In this document: positions 7,756 through 15,416 of the stretch, in pieces | Layout of the letters: every line of letters begins with the position of its first letter | How positions within the stretch are numbered: position 1 is the first letter of the stretch | Assembly (NCBI GenBank): GCA_937959285.1 | Contig: CALGAR010000011.1 | Span: 1 to 21,299, forward strand | Reading direction: 5' to 3' | Origin: an uncultured Bryobacterales bacterium | GTDB taxonomy: Bacteria; Acidobacteriota; Terriglobia; Bryobacterales; Bryobacteraceae | DNA: 21,299 nt | The notes under the pieces: model-generated | The model's input: only the letters and a program-made list of their open reading frames with translations | The model's database searches: none | What the model was told of the DNA's origin: nothing | Position numbers and translations under genes: made by a program

Positions 7756-9126
7756 TTGTGTTACCTTGTTTTGTTGAACGTTTGTACTTCCTGGTCTCCA
7801 ACATCCTGGCAGTCTCGCCCAGCCGTCCAACTGCCGGCGTACCGCTCGCAAGAGGCGCTTGAGCGCGTCGTAGAGGAGCTTTCGAAGCTGCCTCCGCTTG
7901 TCACGCAGTGGGAGGTGGATTCACTCAAGGCGCAGCTCGCCGAGGCGGCGTGCGGCGAGCGGTTCCTCCTGCAAGGAGGGGACTGCGCCGAGAGCTTCGA
8001 CGACTGCAACGCGGAAACGATCACGAACAAGCTGAAGATCCTGCTCCAGATGAGCCTCGTGCTGGTTCATGGGAGCAAGAAGCGGGTCATCCGGGTCGGA
8101 CGGATTGCGGGGCAGTATGCCAAGCCGCGATCCGATGACTTTGAGACGCGCAACGGCGTCACGCTGCCTAGCTATCGCGGCGACATCTGCAACCGGCCGG
8201 AATTCACCGCGGAAGCGCGTGAGCCTGATCCGGAGCTGCTTCTGCGCGGCTACGAGCGAGCTGCCTTGACGCTGAACTATATCCGCGCCTTAGTGAAGGG
8301 CGGGTTTGCCGACCTTCACCATCCCGAGTACTGGGATCTAGACTTCGTTCGCCACTCCCCGCTTGCCGACGAGTTTCACCGGATGGCGGAGACGATCGGC
8401 GAAGCCTTGCGTTTCATGGAAAATATTTTGGGAGTGCGGCCCCAGGAAATTGAGCGCGTCGATTTCTTTACAAGCCACGAGGGGCTGCACCTCTACTACG
8501 AGCAGGCGCAGACCCGCCGCGCATCGCATTGCAAAGGCGGTTGGTACAACCTGTCGTGCCACTTCCCCTGGATTGGAATGCGGACCGCGGATCCCGATGG
8601 CGCTCACGTTGAGTACTTCCGCGGCATCTCGAATCCGATTGCCGTAAAGATCGGCAAGAACACAACACCGGAGGCGCTCCTCCGCATCCTGGATGTATTG
8701 CACCCCGACAATGAGCCGGGACGGCTGACCCTCATCCATCGCTTTGGCTGCTCCGCAATTGCAGATTACCTGCCGCGCTTGATTGAAACGGTACGCCGCA
8801 GCGGCAAGACGGTCCTCTGGTGTTGCGATGCGATGCATGGCAACACGCGTGTTGCATCGAACGGTCTGAAGACTCGGCGCTTCGACGAGATCCTCGGGGA
8901 GCTGGAGCAAGCCTTCGATATTCACGCGGCCTGCGGAAGCTATCTGGGCGGCGTTCATATCGAGCTGACCGGCGATAACGTCACCGAATGCATGGGCGGC
9001 GCCCGCGGGTTGACGGAGGACGATTTGCAGAGGGCTTACAAATCTCAGGTCGATCCCCGGTTGAATTACGAACAGGCGCTCGAGATGGCGATGCTGATCG
9101 CACGGAAAATGAGCCGGCTTACGTAA
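7756..9126 (+). CDS. 3-deoxy-7-phosphoheptulonate (DAHP) synthase, class II
   Basis: This enzyme condenses phosphoenolpyruvate and erythrose 4-phosphate to DAHP, the first step of the shikimate pathway. The 456-residue frame has the class II (plant/mycobacterial AroA-II) hallmarks: SWSPTSWQSRPA (12-23), LPPLVTQWEV, LLQGGDCAESF with metal-ligand-type C77, VGRIAGQYAKPRS, a THE-like SHEGLHLYYE, KIGKNTTPEALL, CDAMHGNT and GGVHIELTGDNVTEC. The frame is open only from a TGA at 7753, and no ATG occurs before the conserved N-terminus. Translation must therefore begin at TTG 7756, 7771 or 7774. A GGAAG at 7748-7752 is rather close to the first of these. Probable mobile-element debris lies immediately upstream, so the original start region may have been replaced. 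trpD, of the same broad pathway, is about 5 kb downstream. Confidence 0.93.
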   Translation: MCYLVLLNVCTSWSPTSWQSRPAVQLPAYRSQEALERVVEELSKLPPLVTQWEVDSLKAQLAEAACGERFLLQGGDCAESFDDCNAETITNKLKILLQMSLVLVHGSKKRVIRVGRIAGQYAKPRSDDFETRNGVTLPSYRGDICNRPEFTAEAREPDPELLLRGYERAALTLNYIRALVKGGFADLHHPEYWDLDFVRHSPLADEFHRMAETIGEALRFMENILGVRPQEIERVDFFTSHEGLHLYYEQAQTRRASHCKGGWYNLSCHFPWIGMRTADPDGAHVEYFRGISNPIAVKIGKNTTPEALLRILDVLHPDNEPGRLTLIHRFGCSAIADYLPRLIETVRRSGKTVLWCCDAMHGNTRVASNGLKTRRFDEILGELEQAFDIHAACGSYLGGVHIELTGDNVTECMGGARGLTEDDLQRAYKSQVDPRLNYEQALEMAMLIARKMSRLT

Positions 9127-9132
9127 GCCGGC
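9113..9132. terminator. Perfect 20-base palindrome at convergent gene ends
   Basis: GCCGGCTTAC followed by its exact reverse complement spans the TAA stop of the DAHP synthase (9124-9126). It ends 4 bases before the stop of the convergent propeller gene. RNA from either strand can fold it as a GC-rich hairpin with a tiny loop. No T-tract follows on either side, so its function as a terminator is an inference. Confidence 0.5.
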
Positions 9133-9136
9133 GGTC

Positions 9137-10459
9137 TCAATTCGACTGCCGGATGCAGAAGAGGTGGGTGGTGCTCCTGAGGTAGATTTCGCCACCGGCG
9201 ACGGCTGGAGTCGCGACGAACATCTGATCCGCCATTGTGTTTGTCGCAAGGATCTCGAACTTCTCACCCATCTTCACAACGACCACGTCGCCCTCTTCGC
9301 TTGACAGATACAGCCGTCCATTGGCTCCCACCGGCGATGCCTTGAAGTTGTATGGTTTGGGCAGGCGGACGCGGTCGTAATAGGGCTTGCCCGTCGCTGC
9401 ATCGAGGCAGCTCAGCATTCCGCTATCGGTGAGCATGTAGAGCTTGCCATCATGCAGGACCGGAGATGGCGTATAGGACGTACCCCGGTTGGTGCTCCAG
9501 ACGATGGCATCAGTCCCTGTAAGGTCGCCTTCCCGCCCTAGACGGATCGCCATCAGATTCGGATTGCGGAACCCGCTCATTACGTAGACAATCCCATCCT
9601 TGTACACCGGTGCGGGTATTGTGTTCAGTCCGAGCCCCGCGCACTCCCAGATCAGCTTGCCGCTTGCAAGGTCGTAGGACCTCACTTTGTTCGGCGCCGA
9701 AACGATTACCTGCTTTCGTCCCTGGTGCTCCACGACCAGAGGCGGCGCCCAGTTGCTCGGCTCGTCCCGATCCACTTTCCAGAGCGTCTTTCCGTTCCTC
9801 TTGTCGAGCGCGACCAGAAAGGAATTCTCTTCGTGGTCGAAGAGGAGCAGCAGAGTATCGCCCTCCAGTACGGTCGCGGTGCCTTCTCCGAAGGCGTTTC
9901 GCATGCGCATCCGGACACCGAGGTCCCGTTCCCAGATGAGCTTCCCGTCGAGCGAGTAGCAGTAGATGCCGCGGGATCCGAAGAAAGCATAAACGTGCTT
10001 GCCGTCGGTCACGGGAGAGTTCGACGCAAAGCTGCCATAGGTCTGGTGATATCCTTCGTGCGGGCGGACGGTGCGCGCAGTTTGTTCCCAGATGACCTTG
10101 CCAGTCTTCCGGTCCACCGCCATGACTATCAGCCGGTGTTCCGGTTGTTCTTCGGAAGAACCTTGGCCAAAGCTCCGGCGGCCTCTTGGAGGAGAGGCTG
10201 AATCCGCTTCTTTATTACTGGTGCGGACCGCTGTGGTCAGGAAAATGCGGTCTTCCCAGATAACGGGCGACGAGTGGCCGAGACCGGGTATTGGGATTTT
10301 CCACGCGACGTTTTCGGTGTCGCTCCACTTCAACGGCGCTTCGCTACGCGCCATGCCGTTATTGAACGGTCCGCGCCACCGGGGCCAATCGCCTGCGACT
10401 TCGCTGGCGTAAAGATTGGCCGACAATAGAGCTGGCAGAGCGAGCACTCGCAGCTTCAT
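9137..10459 (-). CDS. Secreted PQQ-type beta-propeller repeat protein
   Basis: A 440-residue protein from the ATG at 10459. I prefer this to the GTG at 10495 because the peptide then starts directly with a signal sequence (MKLRVLALPALLSANLYAS). The mature part opens with DWPRWRGP, a common start of exported PQQ-like quinoprotein propellers in Acidobacteria and Planctomycetes. Repeated blade motifs follow: VDRKTGKVIWEQ, SLDGKLIWERD, LDKRNGKTLWKV, DLASGKLIWEC and LDAATGKPYYD. These are the structural repeats of the BamB/alcohol-dehydrogenase-like eight-bladed propeller. I see no sign that it binds PQQ or has catalysis; a binding or scaffold role is equally likely. It stands alone, convergent with the DAHP synthase and divergent from the next gene, with about 60 bases between starts. 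Confidence 0.85.
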   Translation of the reverse strand: MKLRVLALPALLSANLYASEVAGDWPRWRGPFNNGMARSEAPLKWSDTENVAWKIPIPGLGHSSPVIWEDRIFLTTAVRTSNKEADSASPPRGRRSFGQGSSEEQPEHRLIVMAVDRKTGKVIWEQTARTVRPHEGYHQTYGSFASNSPVTDGKHVYAFFGSRGIYCYSLDGKLIWERDLGVRMRMRNAFGEGTATVLEGDTLLLLFDHEENSFLVALDKRNGKTLWKVDRDEPSNWAPPLVVEHQGRKQVIVSAPNKVRSYDLASGKLIWECAGLGLNTIPAPVYKDGIVYVMSGFRNPNLMAIRLGREGDLTGTDAIVWSTNRGTSYTPSPVLHDGKLYMLTDSGMLSCLDAATGKPYYDRVRLPKPYNFKASPVGANGRLYLSSEEGDVVVVKMGEKFEILATNTMADQMFVATPAVAGGEIYLRSTTHLFCIRQSN

Positions 10460-10518
10460 CGACGCTAGAATACTCCGTATCTTGACCGTTTGCACGCGGA
10501 TTTCCCTACACTGGTCAG

Positions 10519-11142
10519 GTGGGGCCTCAGATTGGAAAAAAAGTGTACGTCCTTTCGCCCGCGAATGTTTCCGGCGAGAGAGGGCGTAGGCTTCTGTGGG
10601 AACGTACCCAGTTGCCCCTGGCGCAAGCTCTTCAATCGGAAGGGGCGCCTGTCGGAGAAGTGTTCCAATTTATCAGCGGGCTCTATTTTCGTGGCAAGCT
10701 GGTTTACGCACAAGCCTTCTCCAATCCGCCCGCCGGGCACCCCGGCTCCCTCGTGATTGTCCCTGGCCGCGGGCTTCTTCCTCCGGACACTCTTATTACC
10801 CTCACTGAGCTACGCGAGATCGCGTCGGTTCCTGTAGAGCCGGACGAGCCGAGGTACCGGGCGCCCCTAGAGCGGGATGCCAGATTGCTTTTCGAGAGCG
10901 CAGGAAGCGATACAGCGATGATTCTCCTCGGTAGCGTCGCTACGACGAAATATGTTGAACCGCTTCTCGACGTATTTGGCGGACGCCTGCTGTTTCCGCT
11001 TGAGTTTGTCGGACGGGGTGATATGAGCCGTGGAGGACTGATGCTCCGATGCGCAGCGGCCCGTACGCCTCTGACCTACGTTCCTGCTCATCAATCCGCC
11101 CGGCGCGGCACAAGGCCGCCGCGCCTTCCTCGGAAGGGTTAA
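10519..11142 (+). CDS. Conserved protein of unknown function (about 207 residues)
   Basis: The 207-residue product has no signal peptide and no assigned function that I can name. It looks like a conserved family: KKVYVLSPANVSGERGRRLL at the start, FPLA/LPLAQAL-like and GEVFQFISGLYFRGKLVYA blocks, VIVPGRGLLPPDT, then ILLGSVATTKYVEPLLDVFG and LLFPLEFVGRGDMSRGGLMLR. The last part resembles a nucleotide- or small-molecule-binding pocket rich in glycine, but this is only an impression. The start is a GTG at 10519 with no strong ribosome binding site; it gives a natural N-terminus. The coding region ends in hairpin-forming sequence, and its TAA (11140-11142) interleaves with the TAA of the convergent response regulator. 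Confidence 0.75.
   Translation: MGPQIGKKVYVLSPANVSGERGRRLLWERTQLPLAQALQSEGAPVGEVFQFISGLYFRGKLVYAQAFSNPPAGHPGSLVIVPGRGLLPPDTLITLTELREIASVPVEPDEPRYRAPLERDARLLFESAGSDTAMILLGSVATTKYVEPLLDVFGGRLLFPLEFVGRGDMSRGGLMLRCAAARTPLTYVPAHQSARRGTRPPRLPRKG
11102..11136. terminator. Hairpins at the end of the unknown-function gene
   Basis: GGCGCGGC (11102-11109) pairs with GCCGCGCC (11118-11125) over an 8-base loop. A second small hairpin (CTTCC, 11125-11129, with GGAAG, 11132-11136) follows at once. Both lie inside the last codons before the convergent stops and could act as a terminator. There is no T-tract. Confidence 0.35.
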
Positions 11143-11603
11143 CTCGCCCGGTTGCTCACGCGCTTCGTCTGCGAGCTGGTGAAGCGGGCGGGATATCCAA
11201 GGTCGCTCAGAATTCCTTCGACCAGACGCCCGATCTCATCCAAAGTGATCGGCTTTGAGACGAAGCGAGTACGGTCGAACGACTCTGCCTCACGCCGGTG
11301 CTCCGGATCGTGGGACGAGGTGATGACGTACAAGGGCACCCGCTCAAAGCAAGGCATTCTCCGGATTTCCTTCAGAACTTCCAGCCCGCCGACGCGAGGC
11401 ATGATCAAATCGAGCAGAATGAAGTCTGGGGCTGGCCGGCGGGCGTAGGCGGGCAGTGCGGAGAGCGCCTCTTCACCGTCCAGAAAAACGGTCGCTTCGA
11501 AGTTGACGCCAATTTGGCGCAGCACCACCTCCAGGAGATGAACATCGGCGCGGTTATCGTCGATAACGAGGATCTTCAACGGCTGTGTTCGATTCTCTGT
11601 CAC
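11139..11603 (-). CDS. Single-domain response regulator (CheY/Rcp1-like receiver)
   Basis: From the GTG at 11603 the protein has 154 residues and consists of one receiver domain plus a short tail. The acidic pair D15-D16 is in LVIDDN, the phosphoacceptor D65 is in ILLDLIMP, the switch T95/S96 is in YVITSS, and the lysine K117 is in FVSKP. There is no output domain, so it probably signals by protein contact, as CheY or the phytochrome-linked Rcp1 group does. No histidine kinase is adjacent, so it is an orphan. I prefer GTG 11603, preceded by GGGGTGG, to an in-frame TTG at 11618, although the spacing of that G-run is short. The gene is convergent with the unknown-function gene, and the two stops share the TTAA at 11139-11142. 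Confidence 0.88.
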   Translation of the reverse strand: MTENRTQPLKILVIDDNRADVHLLEVVLRQIGVNFEATVFLDGEEALSALPAYARRPAPDFILLDLIMPRVGGLEVLKEIRRMPCFERVPLYVITSSHDPEHRREAESFDRTRFVSKPITLDEIGRLVEGILSDLGYPARFTSSQTKRVSNRAS

Positions 11604-11761
11604 GCCACCCCGTTGCAACGCATGTTTCCTCGACGCGACCAGGAGCCGCGGAGTACACAGCTCAGTTCTAATGTATATAAGGCGGCGGATAAAAGCGAGG
11701 GATTAACGGAGGGTGATTAGCAAATTATTGATCTGACAATTCATTTGATTGTGGAGGGATA

Positions 11762-11782
11762 GGGCGGGGAAGAAACCCGCCC
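11762..11782 (-). terminator. Candidate hairpin terminator after ndk
   Basis: GGGCGGG (11762-11768) pairs perfectly with CCCGCCC (11776-11782) around a 7-base loop, 5 bases beyond the ndk stop on the minus strand. A T-tract is lacking, so it may be a 3' stability hairpin or a weak terminator of the sucC-sucD-ndk operon. Confidence 0.45.
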
Positions 11783-11787
11783 CTTGA

Positions 11788-12204
11788 TTACAGAAGTTCC
11801 GCGGTACGAAAGAAAAAGCGAAGCTCCGTTTCCGCTGTTTCCGGAGCGTCCGATCCGTGCACCGCGTTTCTTTCGATGTTGGTGCCAAACAGTTTTCGGA
11901 TGGTGCCTTCGGCAGCATTGGCCGGGTTGGTTGCGCCCATCAGCTCGCGCCACTTAGCGACGGCGTTCTCCCGTTGGAGGGCCATCACAACTACGGGGCC
12001 CTCCGTCATAAATGCCACCAGATTCGGAAAGAACGGACGCTCCTTGTGGACGGCATAAAAGCCCTCGGCTTCGGCCTTAGAGATGCGGGTCATGCGCATC
12101 GCCTTGACAGTAAAGCCGGCTTCTTCAATCATCGCAAGGATCTTCCCTGTGTGGCCTGCCGCCACGGCATCCGGCTTGATAATGCCAAACGTCATGTCGC
12201 TCAT
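11788..12204 (-). CDS. ndk: Nucleoside diphosphate kinase
   Basis: The 138-residue product has the normal length and motifs of Ndk, which transfers the gamma phosphate of ATP to nucleoside diphosphates through a phosphohistidine. The N-terminal TFGIIKPDAV block and the active-site NAVHGSDAPETA with H116 are intact. It is the last gene of a minus-strand operon. Its ATG overlaps the sucD stop by four bases (ATGA at 12204-12201), so translation is probably coupled. Linkage to succinyl-CoA synthetase makes sense because Ndk can interconvert the GTP and ATP products, and physical association of the two enzymes has been described in other bacteria. Confidence 0.97.
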   Translation of the reverse strand: MSDMTFGIIKPDAVAAGHTGKILAMIEEAGFTVKAMRMTRISKAEAEGFYAVHKERPFFPNLVAFMTEGPVVVMALQRENAVAKWRELMGATNPANAAEGTIRKLFGTNIERNAVHGSDAPETAETELRFFFRTAELL

Positions 12205-13067
12205 ATTCTGCTCTTTACTTTTTCTCCAATTTCCGCGGGAGTGTCACAAACCGTAATGCCGGCGGCCTTCATCGCGGCGATCTTGTCGGAGGCCTTTCCG
12301 GAGCCGCCGGAAATGATGGCTCCGGCGTGGCCCATGCGCCGTCCGGGAGGCGCGGTCTGGCCCGCAATGAAGCCGATCACCGGTTTCTTCACGTGCTCTT
12401 TGATGTAAGCTGCGGCTTCTTCCTCAGCTGTTCCGCCGATCTCGCCGATCATCACAATCGCGTGGGTATCCGGGTCTTCGTTGAACAACCGGATCGCATC
12501 CGTATGAGTTGTGCCAATGATGGGGTCGCCGCCAATGCCGATGCAAGTCGATTGGCCGATACCCAGCTTCGTCAACTGTGCGACCGCCTCATAGGTCAAG
12601 GTGCCGGAGCGTGAGACCACGCCGACGTGGCCGGGCAGATGGATGTGACCGGGCATGATGCCGATCTTGCACGCGCCCGGAGTGATAATTCCCGGGCAGT
12701 TCGGACCGATCAGCCGTGTGTTCTTCCCTTTGAGATAAGCCCAGGCGCGGGCCATGTCCGCGGTGGGGATGCCCTCGGTGATGCAGACGACCAGGGGAAT
12801 ACCGGCATCGGCCGCTTCCATGATCGCCTCGGCTGCGAAGGCCGGCGGAACGAAGATCACGCTGGCATTTGCGCCCGTCGCCTTCACCGCCTCGGCAACC
12901 GTGTTGAATACCGGGCGGTCGAGATGTGTCTGCCCTCCGCGGCCAGGCACCACTCCGCCGACGATATTGGTTCCATAGGCAATCGATTGCTGTGAGTGGA
13001 ATGTGCCTTCCTTGCCAGTAAATCCTTGAACGAGTACACGGGTATCTTTGTTGACGAGAACACTCAT
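12201..13067 (-). CDS. sucD: Succinyl-CoA ligase, alpha subunit
   Basis: A 288-residue protein of family-typical length. The CoA-binding Rossmann region includes VQGFTGKEGTFHSQQ (13-27), with VFVPP-like IFVPPAFAAEA after it. The CITEGIPT and GPNCPGI blocks and the phosphohistidine segment GHAGAIISGG (H247) are all present. With the beta subunit it makes succinate, CoA and ATP or GTP reversibly in the TCA cycle. It overlaps sucC upstream by four bases (ATGA at 13067-13064) and ndk downstream in the same way, a tight co-translated arrangement. Confidence 0.97.
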   Translation of the reverse strand: MSVLVNKDTRVLVQGFTGKEGTFHSQQSIAYGTNIVGGVVPGRGGQTHLDRPVFNTVAEAVKATGANASVIFVPPAFAAEAIMEAADAGIPLVVCITEGIPTADMARAWAYLKGKNTRLIGPNCPGIITPGACKIGIMPGHIHLPGHVGVVSRSGTLTYEAVAQLTKLGIGQSTCIGIGGDPIIGTTHTDAIRLFNEDPDTHAIVMIGEIGGTAEEEAAAYIKEHVKKPVIGFIAGQTAPPGRRMGHAGAIISGGSGKASDKIAAMKAAGITVCDTPAEIGEKVKSRI

Positions 13068-14236
13068 GCGGCCACTCCCTTGTTTGCCAGCGCCACCACC
13101 TTTTCCGCGGCATCCTTCATCCCGTCCGCAGTGGTGAAGCTAAGCCCGGATTCCGCCAGAATCTTGCGGCCCAGCTCTACGTTCGTTCCTTCCATCCGCA
13201 CCACGATCGGCACTTGAATGTTCAATTCGCGCGCCGCAGCGACCACACCGTTGGCGAGGGTGTCACAACGAAGGATTCCGCCGAAGATGTTAATAAGGAT
13301 GGCCCGCACGCTTGAATCCATGAGCAGGATGCGAAGCGCGTTGCGGATCTGCTCGGCGTTGGCGCCGCCGCCGACGTCCAGAAAGTTCGCCGGACTTCCC
13401 CCGGCGTACTTGATAATGTCCATGGTCGCCATCGCCAGACCGGCGCCGTTGACCATGCAGGCGACGTTGCCGTCAAGCTTGATGTAGTTCAAACCAAACT
13501 TTGACGCCTCGACTTCGAGCGGATCCTCTTCGTTGGTGTCCCGTAATTCAAGCAGATCCGGATGGCGGAACAGGGCGTTGTCATCGAGGTTAATCTTCGC
13601 GTCAAGCGCCACGACTCGCCCGTCCCTCGTGAGGATCAGGGGATTGATCTCGGCCAGCGAGGCGTCAATGGCTTCATACGCCCGGGCGAGAGCCGTCATC
13701 ATCTGAACGGCTGCGTTGACGCTGGCGCTCGGGATGCCCATCGAAAAAGCGAGTTTTCGCGCCTGCCACGCCATCAGCCCGAAGCCCGGTTCAATCGTTT
13801 CCTTGAAAATCAGTTCCGGAGTCTTGGCGGCAACCTCTTCGATATCCATGCCTCCGGCGGGCGAAGCCATGAAGACAAGCTTGCCCTGCGACCGATCGAG
13901 CGTGATCCCGAGGTACAGTTCGCGGTCGATCGGCAGAGTCTCTTCAATCAGCAGACGCCGCACCACCCGTCCCTCGGGTCCGGTCTGATGCGTGACCAGC
14001 GTCATGCCCAACATGCGGCCGGCGATTTCAGCCGCCTCGGCTGCGTCTTTGGCGACCTTCACACCTCCGCCTTTGCCGCGCCCTCCCGCGTGAATCTGGG
14101 CTTTTACGACAACGCTGCCACCCAGCTTTCGCGCTGCTGCTTCTGCTTCCTCTACCGTGAAGGCGACTTCCCCTCGCGGCACAGGGACTCCGTATTTGGC
14201 CAAGATTTGCTTGGCCTGGTACTCGTGAATTTTCAT
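13064..14236 (-). CDS. sucC: Succinyl-CoA ligase (ADP/GDP-forming), beta subunit
   Basis: The 390-residue product begins MKIHEYQAKQILAKYGVPVP, the standard SucC N-terminus. It has the ATP-grasp features of the family: VVKAQIHAGGRGKGGGVK near residues 43-60, EINPLILTRDG near 195-205, VNGAGLAMATMD near 262-273, and GGILRCD near the C-terminal CoA-ligase domain. It is the first gene of sucC-sucD-ndk and is divergent from trpD across only 49 bases, which must hold both promoters or have them reach into the flanking genes. No strong ribosome binding site precedes the ATG. Confidence 0.97.
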   Translation of the reverse strand: MKIHEYQAKQILAKYGVPVPRGEVAFTVEEAEAAARKLGGSVVVKAQIHAGGRGKGGGVKVAKDAAEAAEIAGRMLGMTLVTHQTGPEGRVVRRLLIEETLPIDRELYLGITLDRSQGKLVFMASPAGGMDIEEVAAKTPELIFKETIEPGFGLMAWQARKLAFSMGIPSASVNAAVQMMTALARAYEAIDASLAEINPLILTRDGRVVALDAKINLDDNALFRHPDLLELRDTNEEDPLEVEASKFGLNYIKLDGNVACMVNGAGLAMATMDIIKYAGGSPANFLDVGGGANAEQIRNALRILLMDSSVRAILINIFGGILRCDTLANGVVAAARELNIQVPIVVRMEGTNVELGRKILAESGLSFTTADGMKDAAEKVVALANKGVAA

Positions 14237-14258
14237 AGGATTGCGCCTGTGCTAGGAT
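14230..14258 (+). promoter_or_regulatory. Candidate promoter for trpD
   Basis: TTTTCA (14230-14235) lies 17 bases before TAGGAT (14253-14258), which has an upstream TG dinucleotide in extended -10 position. The predicted start near 14265 would leave a short 5' leader before the ATG at 14286. The -35 part overlaps the first codons of sucC on the other strand. Confidence 0.35.
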
Positions 14259-14285
14259 CTTAAAAAGCCAAAGCTCCACTATATC

Positions 14286-15308
14286 ATGTCGCTTCTTCCG
14301 TTCCTTCATCGTGTTGCCGGCCGCGAGAATCTGTCTTCGCTCGACGCGCAGCAGGCGATGACGATCATCTTGAATGGAGAAGCGTCTTCTCCGCAGATTG
14401 CAGCGTTCCTGGTGGCGCTCAAGATGAAAGGCGAAACTGCGGACGAGATCGTCGGCTTCGCCCGCGCGATGCGGGAGAAGTCTGAGAAAGTAAACGTTTC
14501 GTCCGACGCCGAGCCTCTGATTGACACCTGCGGTACGGGAGGCGACGGGCTTTCGACGTTTAATATCTCGACAGCGGTAGCATTCGTTGTCGCGGGCGCG
14601 GGGGTGCGGGTTGCTAAGCATGGCAACCGGTCGATCTCCAGCCAGTGCGGTAGTGCGGATGTACTGGAAGCACTCGGTGTCAAGGTCGCTCTGTCGGCCG
14701 AACAGATGGGCCGGGCGATCGCGGAGGTCGGAATCGGCTTTCTCTTCGCGCCGGCGCTTCACCCTGCGATGCGTCACGCGCAACCGGCCCGCGTGGAGCT
14801 GAAGATGCGTACGGCGTTCAACCTGCTTGGGCCACTCACGAACCCGGCGGGCGCCCGTATCCAGCTCGTGGGTGCGCCATCTCGGGATGCAGCGGCGCTG
14901 ATGGCCAAGGCTCTGGCTTGCATGGGGCTGCAAAGGGGGTTCGTGGTCCACGGCTCCGACGGGTTGGATGAGATCACAACCACCGGCTCCACTTTCGTAT
15001 TCGAAGTGTCTCATGGCGCGATCGCGGAATATGCAGTGAGCCCGGAGGATTTTCAAGTGCCGCGGGCGGCGATTGAGGACCTGAAGGGCGGGGACCAGAA
15101 CGTCAACGCGGACATTGTGAGGGAAATCCTCGATGGGGCCCGAGGGGCGAAGCGCGATATCGTCCTTGTGAATGCGTCTGCGGCTTTGGTGGCTGCCGGG
15201 AAGGCCTCCAGTTTCGCGGACGGCATGAAGCTCGCGGCGGATTCGATCGATTCGGGTAAGGCACGGTTAAAGCTGAACCAGCTAACGGCGTTCACCCAGG
15301 CCCTCTAG
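14286..15308 (+). CDS. trpD: Anthranilate phosphoribosyltransferase
   Basis: The 340-residue enzyme transfers a phosphoribosyl group from PRPP to anthranilate, the second step of tryptophan synthesis. The motifs are complete: DTCGTGGDG (80-88, PRPP loop), NIST, KHGNRSIS (111-118), CGSADVLEALG (121-131), HPAMRHAQPAR, and the NLLGPLTNPAG segment, followed by VHGSDGLDEI near 220-230. The length is normal. No other trp gene is adjacent; the class II DAHP synthase upstream is the only other aromatic-pathway gene in the window. The ATG at 14286 has no clear Shine-Dalgarno sequence. The ssrA gene follows after a 108-base gap. Confidence 0.97.
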   Translation: MSLLPFLHRVAGRENLSSLDAQQAMTIILNGEASSPQIAAFLVALKMKGETADEIVGFARAMREKSEKVNVSSDAEPLIDTCGTGGDGLSTFNISTAVAFVVAGAGVRVAKHGNRSISSQCGSADVLEALGVKVALSAEQMGRAIAEVGIGFLFAPALHPAMRHAQPARVELKMRTAFNLLGPLTNPAGARIQLVGAPSRDAAALMAKALACMGLQRGFVVHGSDGLDEITTTGSTFVFEVSHGAIAEYAVSPEDFQVPRAAIEDLKGGDQNVNADIVREILDGARGAKRDIVLVNASAALVAAGKASSFADGMKLAADSIDSGKARLKLNQLTAFTQAL

Positions 15309-15398
15309 CGCCGCAGAGCGTGTCCGGGCGTTATGCTCGCGGTCTGGGCTCAAACCGCTCCGAAACAGGCGAAATCGGCCAAAAATCAGACAGTTTCG

Positions 15399-15407
15399 TG
15401 CTAAAAT
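15399..15407 (+). promoter_or_regulatory. Extended -10 promoter of ssrA
   Basis: TGCTAAAAT forms an extended -10 (TG, one base, TAAAAT), ending 9 bases before the first base of the mature tmRNA at 15417. No convincing -35 is present, as is usual for extended -10 promoters. Confidence 0.55.
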
Positions 15408-15416
15408 ACAGTAGAA

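Noticed and set aside
7746..7862. Short plus-strand frame with ATG and G-rich upstream sequence before the DAHP synthase
   Set aside because: Considered as a frameshifted N-terminus or leader peptide. Its residues do not match the DAHP synthase N-terminus, and it has no tryptophan, phenylalanine or tyrosine run as an attenuator would.
8338..9267. Minus-strand frame of 309 residues
   Set aside because: It lies antisense to the DAHP synthase, which has complete family motifs; it is a shadow.
14028..15056. Minus-strand frame of 342 residues
   Set aside because: It is antisense to most of trpD and covers the start of sucC in another frame; arginine-rich composition and no family motifs.
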